From Verpa conica (lineage: Eukaryota > Ascomycota > Pezizomycetes > Pezizales > Morchellaceae), in the NCBI GenBank assembly GCA_033030425.1, contig JAUFSD010000022.1:930001-994000 (forward strand): 64,000 bases of DNA, given 5' to 3'. The notes under the pieces were generated by a model. It was given only the letters and a program-made list of their open reading frames with translations, did not search any database and was not told the origin of the DNA. Below, piece after piece: positions 37,993 through 51,000 of the stretch (within the stretch, counting starts at the first letter, position 1; every line of letters begins with the position of its first letter). A program made the position numbers and the translations under genes.

Positions 37993-40942
37993 ATGGCCGA
38001 AGCTATGAGTCTCGTTACAAGCATCATGGCTCTCATCCAGCTTACCGGCAAAGTCACCTCCGTGGGCTATGGATATATCGGCGGGGTCAGGCGAGCATCG
38101 AAATACCTCCATGAGCTTGTCGATGAGCTCCACGCGTTTAGCAAAATTCTCATCACCGTGCGAGACTACGCTGAGAAGGACACCGGGGGGTCAACAGCGC
38201 TAGAGACGTTTGATGGCAAGCACCACATGTTTCAGGAGTCTACCGAAGGGTTGGAGGACCTTCTAAAGGAGATCGAACCAAGTGGTGGGTTCAAGGGCAT
38301 CATCGATGACATGGAATGGCCATTGGAAGATACCGAGACATCCCAATACATCGCGAATATAGGACGGCTTCGAAGTCTTTTTAAGTGTGCCTTGATTATA
38401 GAAGATGCGTGAGTTAAAAGCCAAAACCTTTTGTAAAGTGGTTATTCTGGATAGTACTAATCTTCAGATAAGTGTTATCTCGAAGAAAATTCACAATTTT
38501 ATCCACAAAAGGGGTATAGAACTCTCAATCAAGGATAATTCGAAACGAACGGCTCTTCATTCGGCAGCTTATAAGGGGAATGAGGATGTCGTCCGGCTGC
38601 TACTTGATGTAGGAGCAGATATCTCAGCTACAGATTATACCGGACAGACACCACTCCATCTGGCGGTATCTGAAGGACATCAAGGGGTCGTTAACCTGCT
38701 GCTTGATAAGGGTGCAGATCTCTCGTCTACGAATTACGAAGGGAAAACACCACTACACCTAGCAGCATGTAGGACGGAGGAGGAAATGGTCAGATTGTTG
38801 TTAGGCAGAGGTGCAAGTATATCGACTACAAACAGCAAAGGGCAAACACCACTGCACCTAGAGGTTATGGGTAGGCAAAAGGAGGTAATCCGGCTATTGC
38901 TGCTTGATACAGGTGCGAATATCTCGACCGGGGACAACGATGGAAACACACCATTGCACTTGGCAGCGCATAGTGGCCAAGAGGAAGTGGTTGCTCTGTT
39001 GCTTGATAGGGGTGCAGATGTCTCGATTCTAGACGGATATGGGAGCACATCGCTACATGATGCAGCACGCAAGGGCCGTAAAGTTGTTGTTGGGATGTTG
39101 TTAGATAAGGGTGCAGATATCTCAACTCCAAATAGCTGTGGGAACACGCCACTACACGATGCAGCGCGTAGGGGCCAAGGAGAAGTAGTCAGTATCTTAC
39201 TTGACAAGGGCGCAGACTCGTCGATCGCAAACAAGTATGGAGACACACCACTGCACCGAGCAGCGTGGAATGGCCACGAGGAAGTTGTTCGGCTGCTATT
39301 AGAGAAGGGTGCAGGTATTTCGACTCCAAGCAATGATGGCGACATGCCACTTCACTACGCAGCGCGTATGGGTCAGAAGGATATTGTACGGCTGTTGCTT
39401 GATAAGGGGGCGGATATCTCGACTCCAAACACCAATGGGAACATGCCATTGCACCGAGCAGTGGCAGGTGGTCATGAAGAAGTCGTCAAACTACTTCTAG
39501 ACCAGGGTGCAGGTATCTCGACTTCAAATAATGATGGGGGCACGCCACTACACCGGGCAGCGGGGAGCGGCCATGAGGAAGTCGTTAAGCTACTGCTTGA
39601 AAAAGGTGCAAGTATTTCTACCTTAGACAACGACGGGGACACTCCGCTGCATCTGGCAGCAAGTGAAGGACGTCTGAATGTCGTCACCCTGCTGCTGGAC
39701 AAGGGCGCAGATATCCCTACCCCAAACAACTATGGGAATACATCATTGCACTATGCAGCGCGTACCGGCCAGAAAGAGATTGTTAGGCTGTTGCTTGAAA
39801 AGGGCGCCAATATCTCGACCCCAAACGAAAATGGGAACACGCCACTTCACCGGGCGGCGTGGGGTGGCCATGAGGTAGTTGTCCGATTGCTACTAGAGAA
39901 GGGTGCAGATATCTCAACTCTAAACAACGATGGAGAGACACCATTGCACCGGGCGGCGGCGAGTGGCCATGAGGAAGTTGTTAGGATACTGCTAGACCAG
40001 GGCGCAGGTATCTCGACTTCAAACAACGATGGGGATACGCCATTGCATAGGGCAGCAATTGAAGGGCATAGAGGTGTAGTCAGTCTATTGCTAGAGAAGG
40101 GTGCAGATATCTCCAGCCCAAGTAACGGAGGGAACATGCCATTGCATTATGCAGCGCGTACAGTTCATAAGGATGTTGTTAGTCTGCTGCTTGAGAAGGG
40201 CGCGGATATTTCTGCTCCAAACACAAATGGAAACCTACCGCTGCACCAAGCAGCGTGGAACGGACATGAAGAGGTTGTTAGGTTGCTCCTAGATAAAGGT
40301 GCAGATATCTCAACTTTAAATAACGTTGGGAATACGCCATTGCATCTGGCAGCACACAATGGGAGAGAGGAGGTTGTCGGTTTGTTGCTGGATAAGGGGG
40401 CACTACCAGATATATCGACACCAAACAACTACGAAAATAGGCCACTTCAGTTGGCGGCGTGGAAAGGCCATGAGGCAGTCGTTAAACTGCTGTTGGACAA
40501 AGGTGCAGATATCTCGACCCAAAACAATGTGGGGAATACACCATTACACGACGCGTCGTCTGCAGGTCGAGCGGAGGTAGTTAGTTTATTGCTAGACAAG
40601 GGTGCAATATCAGACAGCTCGACTCCAAACATCCTTGGGAACACGCCACTCCACCTAGCTGCGAGGGAAGGGCATGAAAATGTGGTCCAACTGTTTCTTG
40701 AAAAGGGTGTTGATCTTTCTATTTATTCTAATAATGGGCAAACAGTGCTTGATATGGCCCTTCACAACAACCATGAAGCTATAATTGACTTATTAGTCAA
40801 GGAGGGCGCTCCATTCAACCTGGAATGGGCGTCGCTCAAGACAAATTTAGGATGTTTCGGGACATTTCATGCAGAAAGTGGTGGTCCGGGTTTCTTATCT
40901 GGGTGTTTCCGAGCTGTTGGCGTTTCATTTACTATGATCTAA
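37993..40942 (+). CDS. Helo-like N-terminal domain plus 23 ankyrin repeats, two exons
   Basis: Exon 1 is 37993-38408 and exon 2 is 38473-40942, with a 64-nt intron (GTGAGT donor, AAG acceptor); 961 residues. The start is the first ATG in frame, giving MAEAMSLVTSIMALIQLTGK, typical of the Helo-like 'fungal N-terminal domain of STAND proteins', which ends here with RLRSLFKCALIIEDAVISKK across the splice. There is no NACHT/NB-ARC nucleotide-binding domain; ankyrin repeats begin directly. Related proteins take part in fungal non-self recognition and regulated cell death; Helo domains can act as membrane-damaging effectors. That role is inferred from the family, not shown here. The last 40 residues (after the repeats) are Gly/Phe-rich without a known domain, and the 3' end may hold an unrecognised intron. 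Confidence 0.85.
38531..40819 (+). repeat. Coding array of 23 ankyrin units (99-nt period)
   Basis: Units follow G.TPLH.AA..GHEEVV.LLLDKGADIS. All are 33 residues except units 4 (34), 19 and 21 (35), where LLLLD, ALPDIS and AISDSS carry insertions. Nucleotide similarity between units is high; the phrase AAGGGTGCAGATATCTC recurs. From unit 5 onward the variable positions repeat every four units (see findings). Confidence 0.9.
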
Positions 40943-42093
40943 ATCAGTATGCATCTATTACTATTGGGGACTATTTCGGCATTTCAAATACCATAGGGAT
41001 TCTTTGCTATTTTTATCTAAGAGTTATATGAGACATGGGTCTGAGTTTCCTAAATATACTCATTTTTCTTCCGTTTCCTTCCTATTTCCTCACCGGAGGA
41101 CCTACCAAAGTCTAATCCCGTCGGGACTTTTTATGGAGCCTAAGGAATACTAGAATGAATTTAAATAAGGGTTTATTTCTTTGTTTCTTTAGTAAAGCCT
41201 ATCTATATATCCCCCAGATTCTGCAATTATTTGCCCTACCCTAATTAATACTGAGCTACTTAGGCTGTCTTCTTCCTTAGTAGAATTTATTCTGTTACCT
41301 TGATACTGTGATAATACGAGTGGAAGCAATAGAACGATAGTTGGATAATACGCCTAGAGGGGGTAAGCCCGACTTCTTATATACCCTACATGCCTATGAC
41401 CTCTCATGGATCGACTAGTGTCGGCCATACTCTAATAGATACTAAGATTATAAATAAACAATCAGTACATGATTATCTCCGTTTCTTAGCTAATATTGGT
41501 GTTCCTAGACATAGTTACCTTCTTTCCTTTCCTTTGAGGTTTATTTTCCTCTATTTGATTCCTATTATATCAATAGTGGTTTTCAATCCGACCTCCTGAT
41601 ACTAAATATATTTACCTTTTGTTTATGCTCGGTTCTCGGCCGTACCTCAAACACACTACACAAACCATGCCTAGTCAGGGGCCCTTCATTCCTAGTATTG
41701 CCACCCTCTGCGGAAGGGGTCTTGTGTTTCTCAGTGGTTTGCTAAAGAATGTTGATATACTCGACTATATCCCTAAAATATATTTGTGAAATAAGTCTTT
41801 AACCGATTCCCGTGTAAAACCCTCTGCTCCAAAACCCGCCCCCCCCAAAAAAGTATGATATGAAATAGTCTGAAAGTATATAAGAAAGAAAATCGTACAC
41901 CGTAAGATATAAATAAAAGAGAAAAGAAAAACATAAGTGGAAGAAACGGTAGGGAATAAACCTAGATAACAATAAGCTCCAAAAAAAACCATGCCACAAT
42001 ACATGTTATAAAAATAAAAATAGTACAAGAACAGAAAACCAAAAATCGCCCAAGATATATAGGTCTACTAAGCCATCTAGAGAAAAAAGAATA
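40943..42093. other. Convergent intergenic region
   Basis: 1.15 kb AT-rich DNA between the stops of the ankyrin gene (plus) and the giant gene (minus). No gene recognised. Confidence 0.55.
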
Positions 42094-45000
42094 TTAGTAT
42101 AAAAATAAACACGTATCAGGGTTTTGTACTGCCATACTAACTTCAAAATCCTTTTCAACCAACAGTCTTCCATGCAGTATTTGTCCTAAATGAGTCGCTA
42201 GGTAATCCTGATCTTTGCGCCTGAACCCCATCAACCCTCTCAAAAACAAAACTGGGCTACTGAGGAACGGTGAATGTATTTTCATGCCTAGGCCTAAGCG
42301 GTTGCTGGGTCCCACAAAACCGTCGTTTTGAACTACGAGGTTTTTTTCCTGAGGTATTTCTCCCAGGTAGAGACCCAGGAACCCACAAAACTCTTTATAT
42401 GTATTGTAATCCTTTAAATATAACTGGCCGGCAAAAATGTTGAGCTCGTTTGCCAAGTATTCTGATATTGGGTTTGGCATCGGTGGGATTGTCCAAGATT
42501 CTGGGTCCTCGAGAAATGATGGCATTCCTTTCGTAACCTTTGGCGAATATATGTAAAGATTGACCAAGCTAGAGCGTCGTATTTTGGGAATTAGCTCATT
42601 GACCTCGTATGGGCTCATTATCACTAGTCGATCTCCACCACCTGCCGACACAACCCAACGCACAGGTCGGAGGAACTGGTCCATTTTATCATTAGTGCTT
42701 GTATCGATCGTTCTGGCAAAGTCTACTGTCACATAGAATTTTGATGACCAGGCGCTTTCGTGGTGACCTTTGGCAGAGGTTTTTAAGCCTTGAAAGGCAG
42801 GCGTGAGACCAGTTGAGCCACTCGGAATAGTTCCTGTTTCAATAAATCTGAGGACATCGCTATGAATTCGGTGAGCAAGGGGATCCCTTAGTGGTGGGCG
42901 CTCCACTTGCTGTTCACGTTCAACCTCATATGACAGCTCACGCTCTTGTTCCTCTTGAGCATGGGCTCCACGTAGAGATCCCACATCAAAATTCGTACAT
43001 CTATCCTGAATTTGCTTTATTTTCTCGTCCCTTTCCTTCATCTCTAGAGGAGTAGGTCCAAACAAGAAATCGTTACCGGATTGCCGTGGGCCAAAGCGCT
43101 CTTGCAAAGTTTGAGCCTCTTGTTCGCGCAATAGTGGTGGAAATATACTGGACGCCTGGACCCCGGAATATGCAAGATCACGTGCCTGGTAGCTGTAGCC
43201 TTGTTTTGCCCATATTGGAATATTATTTCGGTTGTTGATGCATGTTTCGACCATACACCAGTGCAATACATCTGATACGCTACCTGAGGGTCTTGGTGTG
43301 GCATTTCGTATCTTTTGGTGGATTTCTGGAGGTGCACAGAACAGAACTGATTGGCCGTGGCCAAGTTTTCTCATTCTCATGCATGCTGCAGGCACCCACC
43401 AGTCAGCGTGAATAAATGCATTTAAGTAGGGGCAATGTTTACCTTGAACAAGCCTGTCTTTTGTTAAGTTTGGCCCAAGAGTGACCGCTGCTCTGCTATG
43501 CAGGGGTAGCTTCAGGTCCGTACCTCGTGTGTGGACTTCGTCGAGATATACTAGGCATTGGTCCATCTGTTTTGAAAAAGAGGATACCTCGAATGGTTCC
43601 GTGGTTTTGTCTCGACTTAAAACGGTAAGCTCGTCCTCTTCGTTGAAAAACACAACAGCTTGAGCTTTCGAGTCTAGAAATAGCCAGAGATCTGCAACTT
43701 CGTGGTTCCGGAGTTCTAGTACTTGGGCTCCAACGTCTAGTAGTACCGTAATAGGAGGTTTTTCCTTCACCAGCTTTTTCAACAACTCCTCTACTTTGAG
43801 GCGTCCCCCATGAGAATCTTCCGCGCACACATACTTGTTCTCAGGTTGCAGAAGATAGCTGAGGACCTTTGCGTTTGTATTGAGCTGTTTCTGTGATTCA
43901 TGCTGCGTCACTGATAAAGGTAAAAGATCTCGGTTGTCGTTTGTCCCACTAAAGCCCGTAGTGGGATGAATTTTTGCTGCCGCGATATCCCAGCCTGAGG
44001 ATGTTAACTTATAAACGAATTCTTTTGCATACTTAGGAAAAACAACATGCGAAAGGTAAAAATCGATTACGGATTTGTTGAATCGGAACAACGGGAAAAT
44101 TTTATTGGTACGCTCCTCGTTATCCAGCAAATTGATTCCACTTAGTTTAAGTAGAGTTTCCGGGACGGCATCACCTAAGCTATCGATCCATCCTTCATAC
44201 TCCACGATAGGATTTGAGAGTTGGAGAAGGTTTTTGAAGCAGTCACCAAGTTGATCATCATCCAAACCAGTATAATAGTAGCTCAGACATGTGAGTACGA
44301 TAGCTACGTCTGGATGGCTGAATTCGGCTCTCGGAGCCGGAACATCCTTAGCACGGAAGGGGACTGCTAATAAAGTTTTAGGTATTCTTTGTGGGGTCAA
44401 TCCATAGTCAACTCGCCATCTTTTATCCTTCAGTGCGAAGAGGAGAATGTTTTCAGCGATAAGCCCCCGAAGTAGCAATAGGGAGTCCCTGGAGTTGTTG
44501 TCCTCGCCACAGAAATCGAGTAAAGGTTGCGCTTGTTTCACTTCGATTTCTGGCTTGGTGATGAAATCGCGTGCTAGCTTACGCTTATCCTCTGGAAATA
44601 ATCGGAATGAAACTGTAGGAAGAAGACCTTTGATAATGTCCTCTACAACATTATCTAAAAGCTGTTTGCCTGCCTCGAGCTTTAGGATGCGTGTAACTGG
44701 GAAACTTCCTGGCTTTTTCTCCGTATCTGTCTCGATCTCCAAGCCTTGTGGAAATTTTTCACCAACTGTGGTCATATGTTGGCTCACGAGGTTAAAAATC
44801 TCTTGGACAATCATCCAGCGGTCTGGAGAATTTTCGAGGGATTTTTGCCCCCCAATTGTGTATATGAGTTCATTCTGGGTATGAAGGATGGCGTCACTTT
44901 CGTCTAGTATATCTCTAGAGTTCTTATCCAACCAGTGCTGTGAATTAAGCAAAATATTTGCAAGCTCTTTGTCATTTTCATATAGTCTCTCGAGGCCGAT

Positions 45001-48000
45001 AAGCTTGAAAGATAGGATATGCTCGGGCTGAACTAGAAGAATTCCTCGCACCCGCATGCACTCTTCGTAAAGGTTTAGAATTTCGGCTGCCTTTGTCGTG
45101 TTTAACCTCACCGCACGTGAGAATGGCATATAAAATATACGTCGACGGGTCAAGCCGCTCAGCCGTTGGACGAGTAGCCGAAACATTTGGGTAGATAGTG
45201 GTTTCAAAACCACCACACGGACAAGTTTCTCACCATCTGCGAGAGCAGCAGCAATGATAGGCACGATAACAGAGGATTTTCCTTCTCCCATATTTAACTG
45301 TATAGTCTGTGGAGGTATTAGTAGTATTCTATATAAGTGTACTTATCAGACTGTAATAGGTACCTGGTTTCCCCTGGAGGTAGGCGTGATCATTTCGGAG
45401 GCTATTTCGTTTTGTACTGGCCGCACCAAAAAATTGTTCTCGATCTCGATCAGTAGCCAATCTGGATATACCATTGGATCCCAGTCTTGGTGACCAGTGT
45501 TTCCAGCTTCGCTATCAAACTCATTTCCTTTTCCATAGGCTAGGATGAGGCGCTCAGACCGTTGGAGCTTGGAAATTGCTTTGCCGTAGGAGATAAAGGA
45601 GCGCTTCCACTGGACACTCAACTTGGTTGGTGAACTTGTCGGGAGTTTCTGGAGTATAGAGAGTGGGGAAACACATGGCCAAAGACCTGCCATATTCATT
45701 TAATTTTCGACTTCTCTTAATGGCGCTAAGATATCCCGAATTGTCTGAAAGGCGATATCCATATGAGAACTACATTGGGTAAGCAATGTCTCTAGAGTAT
45801 GTTTTGGAGGCTGTTCTAGAAAGGTTTTCATTGAGAAGGTCTGTTCTTCAAGAGCTTTCAGGCTTTTGTACATGCTCTCAGCATATTGCTCCTCAAATTT
45901 CCGATGGTGCTGTTTCTTGAAATCATCTAATAACAACTGCAGTCCGCTTTCTTCCGTATGAATGGTGGGGACGGGCTTAGGTGTTATTGTACTCGCTGAT
46001 AGCGTCGTCACAGGGGAATCGGAGATGTCAGGTGCGTCCCGTAAGAGAAGGTCTTCGAATCTTATTGTTGTTACCGCTTGACGTGTACCGGCATTGCATG
46101 ACTGGAAACTATATTCTGGAGTGGTTGGCTTAACAGGGCGTATGGAGTTCAACACACTCTGTAGCTCAGAGATATGCTCACGGAACTTTTTGTTCTGATA
46201 CCAACTCTCAAACATAGGCCTGATTTCGCTCATTGCCTTCGATGTATTGAGAAGCCGGTAGTTAACATTAGTTGGGGTGTTTGGGGAAGCACAGGGCCAC
46301 TGTGATATGAGATTTGAAACGAATCCCTCCGATTGGGTCCTTAAGGCATCCCTATACTCTGAATTCTGACGCCTCCACAGCTCTGACTCACTCTCACCTC
46401 TCCTCGCCGTTAGATTTGCTTCCTGGCTTTGATTGAACGAAATCGAGCAGCCATCAATAACATTTTTCAATCTACTTTCATCGGGAGCGTATTTATTGCC
46501 CAGATTGTAGGATGAATATTGTGGCGGTTGATGACTCCGGAGCTGTGTATTTGTTGCGAACGCCAACAAGGCCCCAATTATAGGCAACGCTACACGTCCT
46601 GAGTATGCCAATGTACATAAGAAAAAGATAAGTTGGTATGTGCTATTGTTTTTCTCGGTTTGGCGGCAGGCATCGTAAACTGAGCCCCAAACAGCCGCAA
46701 GGTCAGGGTTGATCCATTGGTGATTGTATCCAAGTCGAGTCCTTTCACTAGTGACACCTTTAATGTACCCCCAATTCTCGAGAATACTCATCAGCTGCCC
46801 AGAGATATCAATATTTGGGCACCAGGATTCCGCCGCCTTGGCGACGCTGCACACTTGAGCCTCCTTACTTTGGTCAATCAATGAATCTCGACCTATGCAA
46901 GAGGTATCTTTAGCAGTTCCCAGTAATGAGCCGCCGAACTCATCCTTACGGTAGGTGGCATTCCGGATGGCGGCTCTCTCTAGTAGTTTATTGTTGCTTT
47001 TCGACTCATAGTATGCTGGGACTTTCTTGTCATCCTCCCTGAACACGTGAAATCTTTCTGCGTGAGCAAATATCTTTACCACAATCGTATGGAATTCATC
47101 GTGCTGCATTGTTGGTGGAATAGGCTTCCATTTTACCGTCTGCATTGCTTCGAGATGCTTTGGGTAGTACTGCCGAGACGGGGTGAGGGATGCAATCAAG
47201 CGTAATATCTCAATTTCATCTGATTGTAGCTTCTGAAAAGACCATGTAGCTGCTGATCGGAGGTTATCAAGGGCTTCTTCTGTTCCAGTACGGCTGGTAA
47301 GTGGATCTGGTAGGCAGTGTGAAGTAACTGCATGGAGATATATCTTATATAGGTGGCTAGCCAGGGTACCGTTGCCGATAAGTCGACCGAGCCTACTGTC
47401 AATATTGTAAAGATAGTACTGGACTTTCTCTTCACCTGCAGTATTGATATGAACTCTGACATGGCTTTTATGACTTGGGTAATTGATAATACCGTAGGGG
47501 ATGATGACGCTACGGATATTACCCTGGCGCAAGACGAGCCGGTTTACAAGACCATTCATGGTGCCTATATCCTGGTTCATATCAACGACTGCACCTCGAA
47601 ATTGTCGACATTCAAGCTTTTTGTCGCTGTTCAAAAAGAATTCTAGCTTCAATCGAGGTAGGCGGGCCGATACCAATTCTTTTCCATCTTTATTCCCAAA
47701 CCTAATGTCGATAAAGTTTGGTTCCTCTATCGGGCTAAGGACTGAACTGATCATTGACGCGGTAGGGCTTCGAATATCGAGCATTCTATTATCTTTTAAG
47801 TGCATAGATGAACTTCCGTATTGTGGGTATGACATATGCCAGTTACTGTCTGTTATTGTCCACCGGTGGCTGATAGGTCGGAACTCGATATCTCTGGTCA
47901 TGATGTTTAACCAGTGCACGTATCCCTCGACAAACTGGTTTGGAAAATCGCCCGATAGCTTCTTATATGGCACAAGTTCGTATACCTGAGTATCTCCTGA

Positions 48001-51000
48001 AAGACGCGTTCTAATGATGAGTTCATCTCCATGCATGGTGAAGTGGACCTATAGAACCGTCAGAAATATCCTTTTGGTTTTAAGAAAAATACTATGAAGC
48101 TCAAATAGGGCGCTTTAGTGTGGTCAGAGCACTATGATAGTAGAAACCTAGGAACTATCCTTAAGACAGTCTTAGATGCTACCAATCTAGTGTAGGCAAA
48201 CCACACTACTCCCATCTTTGATGTAGTTGCTAGAAAGAGGTTAATACCTGGTGTTTTATCCTCTGGTCTTCAGGCTTTGGGTCGGAAATTTCGTGCCGGG
48301 CCTGGTAGCGCATTCCAGGCTCGTTTGACGGAAAAACATCAAGAACTTTCTACAACAGGAGCAGATTTAGTTCGACTTCTATCAAAAAACTTTCCAAGAA
48401 TACCCACATCATTAAACAGTCGTTGGTACGTCGGGTGTGAAACGAATTCTTCTGGCATCCTACCAACTGGTGACCCGTCGACAAGTAGCTGACCATTCAA
48501 GATGTTGTAGCGTAATATTTGTGGGCGACCTCCACATGTCCTAGTAATTATCCACCTATCATTGGGCGCAGAAAGCCTATCCCATGAAGATCCACGGTTA
48601 TACGCTGGGTACACCTTTTCAACGCTTCTATCGAGGCCCTCACTCAGTGTTGTCTGAGATATCGAGTTTCGAAGATACCGCTCCAGTGTGTGCGACAACC
48701 TCCTATCTCTATCTAGTAGATTCTGGACTGTTTTGGGGAGACTGCCGGTGTGAACTGGTGTATTATCATGTACGATAGTAGCGCATTCAATGAAGATTGC
48801 AATATCTTCAGCTGATTTGAGAATAGCATCAAGATGACCACCGTGGTTGTCGACGTCGTAAGTCGCACGGCAGATAGCGGCCATTTGCAGGACCCGAAGC
48901 TGTAGATCCTTCATAGCCTCATCAACCTCACATTCCTGTAACTTCACAACAAGCTGGCGAGTCCAGTCCAAGGTCACTTTGCGGGCTTTTCGCAAGAGTG
49001 AAATGGCGCCTTCTATAATACTACTGTGTTTGTTGATAGATAGGAGTCGTGCTGTTAGAGTTATCAAGATCTTTGCAGATGTACTCTCTAGCCAATTAGC
49101 TTTTATACTTGTTAGCATACGCTCTAGCTCTCCAAGAAGAGTTTTCCCGAATTCCAGTCTCGCAAGATCTATATGGGATTCCCTGCAAATGTTTGATGCA
49201 TCAAATGGCCCGACCTCCCACGCAGCTTGCATAATTAATACACTGACGGCTTCGTCGCTGAAAGTCAGAATATTTGCTCTTATCTCTCTAGCAATGTTTA
49301 ACCATTGGACGCGATGCCCTGCCCGTAATGTGCCAAATGCATCATATTCGTGGAGTGAGAGCCCAATCGAGCAGTTTCCCTGCTTAGAAATCACTGAGTT
49401 GGGCGTGTGGGAGGTATCTTCAATTGCATACTGTAGCCCCTTATATGGGCCTTCCGGGTCTGGGAGTGAAAATGTGCACAATTTCTTCACGTCAAAATTG
49501 CTGAGACGCTTCTTAGTCCATTCCGCTGAACCACCATCAAAAAGTGAATAGTTCAGGGCATTCGCAACGCAGATAGTGTCGACTGAAGATGGGAACCTGC
49601 AATCTCTATAGTGTGACCTTAGAAATGATTTCGTTTTTGATGACCATGCAAGCCGTTGACCCTGGGAAACAAAGTACCCATTCAGACCAGAGTAATCGTA
49701 GAGCTGTTCAAAGGGCTTCTCGGATTTACCGTCGGTCTGGGTAGAAGTACAAACGTCGACAAGAATCTTGTACGTCGTATCGCGCCAAAAAGAAACACCA
49801 AGGGGGCATCGAAGCTCGAAGATAACTGCCATGCGTTCAAAATCACTCCCTGGGAGTGGCCATTCGTAAACATCTATTCTCATATTGCTCGCCCTCTGTT
49901 GATTGTCGCACTTGCTGCAACTATAATGTCGATAACGTCCACGATAATCCCAATACTGCGAGCATGTCTGATTGTTGGCCAACGCCACTAGGTCGTCATA
50001 CTCTCTCTTCTTCCTGTTGAACTCTTCGATCTTTCTCTGTTTCTGCGCCGCTGCATCATTCTGAATACGAGATCCAAGCTCTTGAAGGGACCGTGATTGC
50101 TTATAATAGCGCACAGAGAAGGAATTACTGTTCGGGCTATCAGAGAAAATTGATGGATTTGATGAGCTGGCCTTATTACGACGTTCCTGTAAGTATGATT
50201 CAACCCGGTGTAACCGTTCCATCTGCTGGTATCGTGGGAGGAGAAGTGGCTCAAACAGCTTATCGGACCCAACCAACTCCGGAGCATACTCAGAAAGTAG
50301 CGGATAATGATACAGTGCCACTCTGTCGATGGCAACCCAGAGCTCGTAAGTAGTTAATAGCATAATGGACATATTCTCGGGATTTGACTGATAAGCCTTT
50401 TTCGCCGTGGTTGTATAATCGTCGACCCATCCCGAAAGCTCCTTGCATGCCACCTCGCGATACAGGTTATTTGTGGTCCAATCATTGAGATTCTCTTGCA
50501 CCCAGGCTTCAAAGTCCGCTAGCATAATATGACGTTCTTTCTCGGGGGTGTTCATCAAGTTTCGACTTGGAAGGCTCCCTGAAGAAATCGGGTTCCGTGG
50601 TGGGTGTTTGGGGTCGAAGGGAAGTGGCTGTGGGTCCGTGGGTTTACGTGCTATTACCTCCGCGAGGTACTTTCCACTGTTCTCTAGAGAAAGTTGTGTA
50701 TCTTTCTCAAATGAGAGGTCTTGGGGCCTCCAATTAAGGTCTTTCGAATGAAACCCCCGTATATCTCTCCACCTGCCCTGCAAGACATTTTGATTCGTGG
50801 ATGTCACCTCACACGCCTTGTTTAGCACAAACTGGGGGATCTGATCTCGAAGCTTATATGCTCTCCGAGACAACTTCGTGTTCATAATAAACAACAAATC
50901 ACTTTCCAACCCCTCTTTCACGGCCAACTCCAAAACGTCCGCGAGGAAAAAGACCATGAATGATTTATACTTATTTAGATCTTTCATTGTAATTTGCAAT

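Noticed and set aside
38734..40644. Several long minus-strand frames over the ankyrin array
   Set aside because: They are antisense shadows caused by the repetitive codon pattern of the ankyrin gene and have no domain of their own.
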